Assembly (NCBI GenBank): GCA_965651325.1
Contig: CBFGSB010000140.1
Coordinates: 1-7,981, forward strand
DNA: 7,981 nt
Direction of reading: 5' to 3'
Source: IDS-8 sp965651325
GTDB lineage: Bacteria > Pseudomonadota > Gammaproteobacteria > Steroidobacterales > Woeseiaceae
Below are positions 1 through 7,981 of this stretch, piece after piece. Below the pieces are notes generated by a model, which was not told where the DNA came from, searched no databases, and was given only the letters and a program-made list of their open reading frames with translations. Position numbers and translations under genes: made by a program. The stretch's first letter is position 1, and every line of letters starts with the position of its first letter.

Positions 1-1612
1 TGGCAATCCACCACGTCGGTACTTCGCTCAGCACGGCCAGCCGCGCACGCATGTCCTCGCCGCGCTTGTGGTCGTGCGTAGCGGTGGCGAGCAGCGAATT
101 CGGATATTGCGCCTGCCGCGCCGCCATCGCCGCGTGAAAATCCGGCGCCGCCAGTGCAAAGCGTTCCGGATCGAAGCCCACGTCGTTGCGCGACAGCAGC
201 CGGCCGTAGCGGTAGAACGCCGTGTCCTCCACCGCCTTGGCGGCGATCGGGGCGGAGAGTTGCTGGAAGCGGCGCACGGCTTCGGCGGCCAGCACCCGGT
301 CGCCCGGCCCATCGCCCGCCAGCCAGCCGAGGACCTGCTCGACGACGCCGCGTTCTCCCGGGGCGGCGAGAAGCGTGGCCCGCTCCCGCGCGATCTCGCG
401 CGTACGCGCATCGCTCTCCGGCGCGCCCGCACCGGTGCCGTAAGTGCGATACACCGGGAAGGCCCACAGCAGCACCGTCAGCGCACGGCGCAGCATGCCC
501 GCGGTCCAGCCGGCCGTGCCGGTGGCGGTCGCGGCAAGGCGCGCGAAGGCGCGCACGCAGGCCGCGAGCTGGCCTTCGAATTCCCACGCCAGCATGTCCT
601 GCCGCGCCAAGCGCTCCTCGGTCGCGAACGCGGCGGGGCGGCCACTGCGAGCCGCCCATTCACGGGTGAGCGCGGCTTCACCGGCCGGCGCGTGCAGCAA
701 TGCGCTCACCTGCTCCATGAAGTCGTAACCGCTGGTGCCGTCCACGCCCCAGTCCCGTGGCAGCGCTTCGCCGGCACCGAGAATCTTCTCGACGACGATG
801 TAGGCGCGTCCCGGGCGCAGGCCTTGCAGCCGTGTGCGCAGCTTGCGGCAGTACCCGGCAGGGTCGGTGAGGCCGTCCACGTGGTCGATGCGCAAGCCGT
901 CGACCAGGCCTTCGGCGTACAGCCGGAAGTAGAGCGCGTGCGTGGCTTCGAACACGGTCTCGTCTTCGACCCGCATGCCCGCGAGCTCCGTGATCGTGAA
1001 AAAGCGCCGCCAGTTGAGCTCGTCGTTCGCCGTTCGCCACCAGGCGAGCCGGTAATGCTGGCGCTCGAGCAGCTCCGTGAGATCGCTGTCCAATGGGGCC
1101 TGCCGATCCTCCGCACGCACGGGATACGATTGCGTACCGTGGGCGCGGACGACCGTTGCTTCGTCCGCGCGCTCCAGGACGATGTCGCCGTTCGCGATCG
1201 CCTCGGGCAGCGGTGAGCCGAGAAACGGCAGCAGCAGCTTCTCGCGCCAGTCGATGTCGAAGTAGCGCGCGTATTCGCTGGTCGGTCCGTTCGCCAGCAC
1301 ATCTCGCCACCAGCGATTGCCGTCGCCGGCAACGCACATGTGGTTCGGCACGATGTCGAGGATCACGCCCATGTCGTGCCGGCGCAATGCCGCAACGAGC
1401 GAGCGAAACCCGTCCTCGCCGCCCAGCTCCGGGTTCACCCGCGTGGGATCGATGACGTCGTAACCGTGCATCGACCCGGGTTGCGCGGTCGTGATCGGGG
1501 AGGCGTAGAGATGGCTGATGCCGAGTTCGGCGAGATACGGCACCTGCGCTTCCGCGTCGGCGAAGGTGAAGCCCTTGTGGAGCTGCATCCGGTAGGTGGC
1601 GCGGATCGTCAT
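1..1612 (-). CDS. treY: Malto-oligosyltrehalose synthase TreY (GH13), N-terminal 537 residues, runs off left edge
   Basis: TreY (maltooligosyltrehalose synthase) is an intramolecular transglucosylase. It converts the reducing-end alpha-1,4 bond of a maltodextrin into alpha,alpha-1,1, giving the TreZ substrate. I translated the whole frame by hand: 537 codons without a stop, ending with one leftover base at position 1. The start is typical: ATYRMQLHKGFTFADA (5-20), GISHLYASPI (31-40), HGYDV (49-53). Region I is LDIVPNHM (85-92), then WWRDVLANG (101-109) and FDIDW (118-122). The nucleophile is D243 in GLRIDHVDGL, the acid/base is E275 in VVEKILGAGE, and the third aspartate is D514 in ATHDHKRGED. 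VEDTAFYRYGRLL (461-473) is also family-typical. Complete members are about 700-950 residues, so the C-terminal part is missing through the window edge, not through mutation. It closes the treZ-malQ-treY group. Identification is firm; what follows treY is unknown. Confidence 0.96.
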   Translation of the reverse strand, partial: MTIRATYRMQLHKGFTFADAEAQVPYLAELGISHLYASPITTAQPGSMHGYDVIDPTRVNPELGGEDGFRSLVAALRRHDMGVILDIVPNHMCVAGDGNRWWRDVLANGPTSEYARYFDIDWREKLLLPFLGSPLPEAIANGDIVLERADEATVVRAHGTQSYPVRAEDRQAPLDSDLTELLERQHYRLAWWRTANDELNWRRFFTITELAGMRVEDETVFEATHALYFRLYAEGLVDGLRIDHVDGLTDPAGYCRKLRTRLQGLRPGRAYIVVEKILGAGEALPRDWGVDGTSGYDFMEQVSALLHAPAGEAALTREWAARSGRPAAFATEERLARQDMLAWEFEGQLAACVRAFARLAATATGTAGWTAGMLRRALTVLLWAFPVYRTYGTGAGAPESDARTREIARERATLLAAPGERGVVEQVLGWLAGDGPGDRVLAAEAVRRFQQLSAPIAAKAVEDTAFYRYGRLLSRNDVGFDPERFALAAPDFHAAMAARQAQYPNSLLATATHDHKRGEDMRARLAVLSEVPTWWIA

Positions 1613-1626
1613 CGGCGCCGCGCCTC
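1609..1626 (-). promoter_or_regulatory. malQ-treY ATGA overlap and treY ribosome binding site
   Basis: The malQ stop TGA (1611-1609) and the treY start ATG (1612-1610) overlap as ATGA. A GAGG lies at 1626-1623 on the minus strand, 10 nt before the ATG, which is moderate in strength and slightly far. TreY homology starts right at this ATG (ATYRMQLHKGF), so the start is well supported. The layout suggests translational coupling to malQ. Confidence 0.82.
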
Positions 1627-3537
1627 GTTCACTCGTGCGATTCGCGCCGCAACCTCGGGCGCCTCCAGCATGTCCTCGACCGGCGCCGGCAGGCGGCGAC
1701 GCCAGTTCGGGTGCTCGTCGGTCGTACCCGGCAGGTTCGGTTGCTCGGGGAGTGCCAGCAGGTCCTCCACGGGCAGGATGGCGAGGTCGGATGCGGCGCC
1801 GGCGACGTACGCCACGGCGGCGTCCACCGCCGGTCCGGGTTGATCCGGCGCGGGCGCCGAACCCGACGCCGTCCCTGCTTTGCGGCAGGCGCGCCACAGC
1901 CTCTCCCGGTCGGCTGCGCGCGCGGTTCGCTCCTCCGCTTCCGACGCGAACGCGCTCGCCCTCCCGATCTTCCGCGCCCAGTCGATATCGCGTCCCCGCC
2001 ACCAGCCGGCAACGGTCGGGAGGTCGTGCGTCGAGGTCATCGCGGCCGCCCGGCCCGGCCAGCGCGCCGGCGCGATGAAGCCGCCGCTGTTCGTTCGCTC
2101 GAACCACAGGACCCGCATCCCGAGCAGGCCGCGTTTCGCCATCCGGCCGCGGAAGCCGGCCGGCACGGTGCCGAGGTCTTCGCCGATGACGATGGCCCGT
2201 GCCCGCCAGGATTCGAGCGCGAGCAACCGCACGAGGTCGGTTTCCGGGTAAGCCAGGTAGACGCCGTCGTCGGGGCGCCCGCCGTGCGGAATCACCCACA
2301 GCCGCCGCAAGCTCATCGCGTGATCGATGCGGATGCCGCCCGCATGGCGCAGCGCCGCCCGGATCGTCTCGATGAAGCTCGCGAACCCGTCGCGGCGCAG
2401 GGCGCGCGGCGAGAACGTGGTGATGCCCCAGTCCTGGCCGTCGGGACCCAGCAGGTCGGGCGGCGCGCCCACGGAGAGGCCGTCGAGCAGGCTGCCGGGC
2501 CGGCTCCAGGCCTCGCTGCCGCCGCTGTCGAGGCCGACGGCCAGGTCGGCGACGAGACCGACCGCCATGCCGGCGTCCTTCGCTTCCGCCTGCGCCGCCT
2601 GCAGGCTGCGTTCGGCCAGCCACTGCAGGAACGCGTGAAAATCGATCTCCTCGCGATGCGCGCCGATAAACGAGGCGACCGCGGAGCCGGCCGGGTCGTG
2701 GTAGGCGGCCGGCCATCCCTGCCACCCGCCCGGTGTGCGTTCGAAGAAGTGCGCGTGCAACGCGTCGAACGCGGCATGCCGGGTGAGTCCCTCGCCGCGT
2801 TCACGGGTGAACTCCGCCACCGCGCGTTGCACTTCTTCGCGGCGCGTGTCGAACAGCGCGCGCAGCCGCGCCAGCTTCTCCGGAATGGCGGCGGGCCAGT
2901 CGATGAACGCGCCGGGTGTGCCGCCGCGCTCCTGGTCACCGAGCAGCGATGGATCGGCAAGCAGCACGTTGAGAAACAGCCTGCTCGACGGACCGTATGG
3001 GCTGTAGCGGGACGCATCGGCGGGGAACAGCGCATGCACCGGGCTCATCGCCACCGCATCGGCGCCTTTGCGTGCCGCGGCGCGCGCGAAGCGGGCGAGC
3101 GCGTGGAAGTCGCCGAATGCCTCGCCGCGCGCATCGCGCAATGCGGGAACCTGCACGGCCGATCCCCAGATGCGCCGGCCGGGCGCCGCGTTCGCGACTG
3201 TCCACGCGCGCGGCGGCGCGACCGCGACAGTGACAACGCCCGCGTCCGTTTCGATCTCGTGGTAGCCGGGCTCATCGAAGGTAACGGGTGCCGCGAGCCC
3301 GCGCAGACGGACCGGCCGGCCGGCATCCGCGGTGGCGAGGTTGTGCGCTGCCTGGTGAGCATCCTCGCGAACGCGTTGCCGGCTTTCCTCGACCTGGTCG
3401 TGGGTCGACGCCGGCAGGCCGAGCGCGGCGAGCACCGCGACCAATGATTCGTCGGTCACGCGCTGTTCGCGCCCGCTGGCGTCTTTCCAGTCCACCAGCA
3501 GCCCGGCCTCACGCGCCAGCGCGTGCAGCGGACTCAA
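1609..3537 (-). CDS. malQ: 4-alpha-glucanotransferase MalQ (amylomaltase, GH77)
   Basis: MalQ transfers maltodextrin segments between chains and releases glucose. It evens out chain lengths and turns short maltodextrins into longer ones usable by TreY. With the TTG start the protein is 642 residues; bacterial forms are usually 500-730, the longer ones carrying an N-terminal extension. Residues 1-120 form that extension. The GH77 barrel starts near FGDFHALARFA (141-151), followed by MSPVHALFP (164-172) and YSPYGPSSRLFLN (178-190). The family signature GAPPDLLGPDGQDWG occupies 357-371. The nucleophile is D405 in GIRIDHAM, the acid/base is E453 in IGEDLGTVP, and the third aspartate is D505 in STHDLPT. 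The C-terminal EQPNLPGTTDEHPNWRRRL (598-616) is also characteristic. A variable Ala/Pro-rich linker spans about 552-575. The frame runs open a further 332 codons upstream, but that stretch lies over treZ in another frame and shows no MalQ homology. The TGA overlaps the treY ATG. Confidence 0.95.
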   Translation of the reverse strand: MSPLHALAREAGLLVDWKDASGREQRVTDESLVAVLAALGLPASTHDQVEESRQRVREDAHQAAHNLATADAGRPVRLRGLAAPVTFDEPGYHEIETDAGVVTVAVAPPRAWTVANAAPGRRIWGSAVQVPALRDARGEAFGDFHALARFARAAARKGADAVAMSPVHALFPADASRYSPYGPSSRLFLNVLLADPSLLGDQERGGTPGAFIDWPAAIPEKLARLRALFDTRREEVQRAVAEFTRERGEGLTRHAAFDALHAHFFERTPGGWQGWPAAYHDPAGSAVASFIGAHREEIDFHAFLQWLAERSLQAAQAEAKDAGMAVGLVADLAVGLDSGGSEAWSRPGSLLDGLSVGAPPDLLGPDGQDWGITTFSPRALRRDGFASFIETIRAALRHAGGIRIDHAMSLRRLWVIPHGGRPDDGVYLAYPETDLVRLLALESWRARAIVIGEDLGTVPAGFRGRMAKRGLLGMRVLWFERTNSGGFIAPARWPGRAAAMTSTHDLPTVAGWWRGRDIDWARKIGRASAFASEAEERTARAADRERLWRACRKAGTASGSAPAPDQPGPAVDAAVAYVAGAASDLAILPVEDLLALPEQPNLPGTTDEHPNWRRRLPAPVEDMLEAPEVAARIARVNEARRR

Positions 3538-3546
3538 TCGTTCCCG
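3534..3546 (-). promoter_or_regulatory. treZ-malQ TTGA overlap: non-ATG malQ start
   Basis: The treZ stop TGA (3536-3534) overlaps a TTG (3537-3535) in the malQ frame as TTGA, the same 4-nt geometry as the two ATGA junctions on either side. No ATG or GTG lies at this point. MalQ homology begins within a few codons of the TTG (LHALAREAGL). The only purine-rich element is GGGA at 3545-3542 on the minus strand, just 4 nt before the TTG, which makes a weak and close ribosome binding site. Initiation of malQ probably relies on coupling to treZ termination. The TTG assignment is an inference from layout and homology. Confidence 0.7.
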
Positions 3547-5242
3547 AGCCACGCCGCGAACGCTCCCGGTGCACCACCCTGTTGCAGCGAAAAGACCGGC
3601 TCCGCCGCCGGCAGGTCCGGCACGTCGACAGGCGTGGCACCCAGGTTGACGAAGATCGTCAGCACGGTTCCGTCCGCCAGCCGCCAGCGCGCGCGCACGG
3701 CGCCATCGCCGAGTGCCTCCGCTCCGATGGCCTGCGCGCCCGCGAGCCGCGGCACGATCTCGCGCGCGCGCAACGCGAGCAGGTTGCGATAGAGCTGCAT
3801 CCATTCGGCCGCATCCGGTCCGGGCTCGGGACGGGAGCGCTCGAACGTGGCCGGATCGTTCGGGTCCGGAATCTTTGCGCGCGCCTCCGCCTCGGCGAAC
3901 GCGGGAAAACGTGCGAACTCGGCGCGGCGGCCTTCGCGCACCGCATCCGCCAGGCTGTCGTGGAAATCCGTGAAGAACAGGAACGGCGAGCGCGCGCCGG
4001 TCTCGTCGCCCATGAAAATGAGCGGCACCTGCGGGGAGAGCAGCAGGAGGGCGGTTGCGGCCCGCAGTCGCTCCTTGTCCGCCAGCACGGCCAGCCGCTC
4101 GCCCAGCGCGCGATTGCCGACCTGGTCGTGGTTCTGCAGGAAGGCCACGAAGCGCACGGGCGGCAAATGGCCGCTCGCCGTGCCGCGCGGCGCGCCCGAG
4201 CCCGGCGATTCCTCGCCCTGGTACACGAAGCCTTCGGCCAGGCACCGCGCGAGCTTCGCCGCCGGCCGCTCGGCGAAGTCGCCGTAGTAGCCCGCGGTTT
4301 CGCCGGTCAGCAGCACGTGCACGGTGTTGTGGAAATCGTCGTTCCACTGCGCGGCATAGCCCTCCTGCAAAAGGCCCGCATCGTTGCCCTCGTTCTCCAG
4401 CACGAGGTGCACGTGACGGCCGCTGCCCACCTGCTCCCGGACGGTTTGCCGCAGCCGATCGAGGAACGCCGGATCCCGGATGGCATGCACCGCGTCGAGG
4501 CGCAACCCGTCGAAGCGGTATTCGTTCAGCCACATTAAAGCGTTGTCGAGGAAGAAGCGTTGCACCGGCTCCTCGTCGAAGGCGATTGCCGGGCCCCAGG
4601 GCGTCGCGATCTCCGGATGGAAAAATGACGGCGCGTAGCTCGCGAGGTAATTGCCGTCCGGCCCGAAGTGGTTGTACACCACGTCGAGCAGCATCATGAG
4701 CCCGAGCTCGTGCGCGCGGTCGACCAGCGCCTTCAGCTCGTCCGGCGTGCCGTACGCGCGTGCCGGTGCGTACGGCAATACGCCGTCGTAACCCCAGTTC
4801 CGGGACCCGGCGAAATCCGCGACGGGCATCAGCTCGACTGCCGTAATGCCGAGCCCGGCGAGCCTCGGCAGCTCACGCGCCACGCCGGCGAAACCGCCCA
4901 GCAGCCCCGCGTGCACTTCCTGGATGACCGCTTGTTCCCACGGCCGGCCACGCCAGCCGTCGGTGCGCCAGGCGTAGCGGTTCGGCTCGACCAGGACGCT
5001 CCAGCCGTGCACGCCGCCGGCTTGCGCGCGCGACGCCGGATCCGGCACGGCGAGCTCCGGCGATACGCGGAAACGATAGCGGTCGCCCGGGCGTGCGTGG
5101 GCCTCCGCCGCGAACCAGCCCGTGCCGTCCGCCGCCATCGCGACCGGTGCGCGGCCCGCGAGCTCGAGCGTGAGTTCCGCATGCGCCGGAGCCCACAGGC
5201 GGAAGCGCCAACGCCCGTCCCGCATCCGCACCGGCCCCCAGC

Positions 5243-5246
<4 letters not shown>
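3534..5246 (-). CDS. treZ: Malto-oligosyltrehalose trehalohydrolase TreZ (GH13)
   Basis: TreZ releases trehalose by hydrolysing the alpha-1,4 bond next to the terminal trehalose unit of maltooligosyl-trehalose, the product of TreY. The 570 residues are close to the usual 560-600. Residues 8-95 form the N-terminal beta domain (FRLWAP at 15-20, VPDPASR at 67-73). The GH13 barrel follows, with ELMPVADFAGSRNWGYDGV (138-156) and region I DVVYNHFGPDGNYL (188-201). The nucleophile is D251 in GLRLDAVHAI, the acid is E284 in LVLENE, and the third aspartate is D374 in FLQNHDQVGNR; this trio and QWNDDFHN (300-307) are TreZ hallmarks. A short beta domain ends the protein. Residue 109 is Gln in VIQEVH, where family members usually have Tyr. 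Leu237 is encoded by TTA, a rare codon in this GC-rich setting. The frame stays open 94 codons upstream inside glgX, but homology begins near MSWGPVRM, which supports the ATG at 5246. Its TGA overlaps the malQ start. Confidence 0.96.
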
Positions 5247-7312
<2,066 letters not shown>

Positions 7313-7330
7313 GTCAGGGCCTCCGGGCGG
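7313..7330 (-). promoter_or_regulatory. glgB-glgX spacer with Shine-Dalgarno for glgX
   Basis: This 18-nt gap is the only non-coding sequence between genes in the window. On the minus strand it carries GGAGG (7324-7320), followed by a 7-nt spacer before the glgX ATG at 7312. This is a strong, well-placed ribosome binding site and supports that start. The gap is too short for a promoter or a terminator, so glgX is very likely read through from glgB. Confidence 0.85.
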
Positions 7331-7981
7331 TCATGGCGCCGTGCCTTCGAAGCGCAGCAGCACGGCCGCGAGCGGCGGCAGGACGAGAGCGGCCGACGCC
7401 GGCCGGCCGTGCAGGGGCATGGAGGCTGCTTCTACCGCGCCTTGATTGCCGCGGTTGCTGCCGCCGTAGATCGCGGCATCGGTGTTCAGGATCTCGCGCC
7501 AGCGGCCGGCGCGCGGCAGCCCGATGCGATACCCGAGATGCGGCTGTGGCGTGAGGTTCAGGGCCACCGCGATGGGCGGGTCGGCAGCGAAGCCTTCGCG
7601 CAGGTAGACGAAGACGCTGTTCGCCGCGTCGTCGCCCACGATCCACGAGAAACCTTGCGGCTCCGCGTCGCGGCGGTGCAGGGCGGGCTCGTCGCGGTAC
7701 AAATGGTTGAGGTCGCCAACCAGCCGCTGGATCGCCGCATGCTCCGGCCGCTCGAGGAGCTGCCACGGCAGCTCCTCGTCGTGGTTCCACTCCTGCTCCT
7801 GCGCGAGCTCGCCGCCCATGAACAAGAGCTTCTTGCCCGGATGCGTCCACATGAATGCGAACAGGGCGCGCAGGTTCGCGAGCTGGCGCCAGCGGTCGCC
7901 CGGCATCTTGCCGAGCAGAGATCGCTTGCCGTGCACGACCTCGTCGTGGCTGAGCGGCAGCACGAAGCGCTCGGAGAACGC
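7331..7981 (-). CDS. glgB: 1,4-alpha-glucan branching enzyme GlgB, C-terminal part (5' end outside window)
   Basis: GlgB cuts an alpha-1,4 glucan chain and rejoins it as an alpha-1,6 branch during glycogen synthesis in the cytoplasm. The frame is open from the right edge and gives 216 residues, ending in TGA at 7333-7331. It opens directly in the conserved segment around the third GH13 catalytic aspartate: LPLSHDEVVHGK, with the Asp at local residue 13. Next come MPGD, the LLFMGGE strand (local 52-58), EWNHD, and LVGDLNHLYR (local 87-96). Local residues from about 115 to 216 form the C-terminal all-beta domain, with the conserved GRWREILNTD (159-168) and YGGSN (172-176). Family members are usually 620-740 residues, so roughly the first two thirds, including the nucleophile and acid/base, lie beyond the window. 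The downstream gene glgX starts 18 nt after the stop, so the two are probably co-transcribed. The identification is secure. Only the start and the N-terminal domains are unknown. Confidence 0.96.
   Translation of the reverse strand, partial: AFSERFVLPLSHDEVVHGKRSLLGKMPGDRWRQLANLRALFAFMWTHPGKKLLFMGGELAQEQEWNHDEELPWQLLERPEHAAIQRLVGDLNHLYRDEPALHRRDAEPQGFSWIVGDDAANSVFVYLREGFAADPPIAVALNLTPQPHLGYRIGLPRAGRWREILNTDAAIYGGSNRGNQGAVEAASMPLHGRPASAALVLPPLAAVLLRFEGTAP

Noticed and set aside
68..1216. Plus-strand 382-codon open frame
   Set aside because: It lies antisense to treY in the middle-base-sharing register, has no recognisable domain, and TreY is certain on the other strand. It ends where treY uses TCA for Ser133.
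1711..3447. Plus-strand 578-codon open frame
   Set aside because: It is antisense to malQ in the same register, with low-complexity Arg/Ala/Val composition and no family resemblance. It is explained by codon avoidance in malQ.
3492..3499. Match to the E. coli Chi octamer (GCTGGTGG on the minus strand) inside malQ
   Set aside because: One 8-mer of GC-rich composition is expected by chance in 8 kb. It encodes ordinary MalQ residues, and Chi differs between lineages.
3288..4538. Plus-strand 416-codon open frame
   Set aside because: It is antisense to treZ and crosses the treZ-malQ junction. Its stop is simply the complement of the TTA codon of TreZ Leu237, and it shows no protein-like motifs.
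7313..7330. Possible internal promoter or terminator between glgB and glgX
   Set aside because: The gap is 18 nt, holds only a Shine-Dalgarno and spacer, and has no hairpin with a T-run and no -35/-10 pair.
7314..7850. Minus-strand 178-codon open frame within glgB
   Set aside because: It is an out-of-frame shadow of glgB. The glgB frame itself carries conserved catalytic and C-terminal motifs throughout.

Overview
The window holds part of one tightly packed minus-strand gene cluster for alpha-glucan (glycogen or maltodextrin) remodelling and trehalose synthesis. In the direction of transcription (right to left) the order is glgB (3' end only) - glgX - treZ - malQ - treY (5' part only). All five products belong to the GH13/GH77 (clan GH-H) alpha-glucan-active enzymes. 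In each one I could read the catalytic carboxylates that fall inside the window. Essentially every base is coding: the only non-coding stretch between genes is 18 nt (glgB to glgX), and the other three junctions are 4-nt stop/start overlaps.

Region by region: 7331-7981 is the C-terminal part of the branching enzyme GlgB. 5243-7312 is the debranching enzyme GlgX. 3534-5246 is malto-oligosyltrehalose trehalohydrolase TreZ. 1609-3537 is the 4-alpha-glucanotransferase MalQ, which appears to start at TTG. 1-1612 is malto-oligosyltrehalose synthase TreY, which runs off the left edge. No promoter, terminator, RNA gene, mobile element, repeat array or CRISPR is visible. The promoter presumably lies upstream of glgB, beyond the right edge, and any terminator lies beyond the left edge.

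How the genes work together (family knowledge applied to this order): GlgB and GlgX add and remove alpha-1,6 branches. GlgX and MalQ supply linear maltodextrins and adjust their length. TreY turns the reducing-end alpha-1,4 link into an alpha,alpha-1,1 link, and TreZ cuts off trehalose, leaving a chain two glucoses shorter. MalQ between treZ and treY fits a role in re-lengthening the short maltodextrins that TreY uses poorly. The cluster is therefore a glucan-to-trehalose module, probably serving carbon storage and osmotic or desiccation protection.

Organism: the DNA is GC-rich (about two thirds GC or more by eye) with strongly G/C-ending codons. The treZ-malQ-treY order and the sequence style of the enzymes suggest a GC-rich proteobacterium (gamma or beta). 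This is an inference, and I cannot name a genus. I see no previously undescribed system here. The observations in Part 2 are modest ones about gene starts, translational coupling, one unusual TreZ residue and long non-coding shadow frames.
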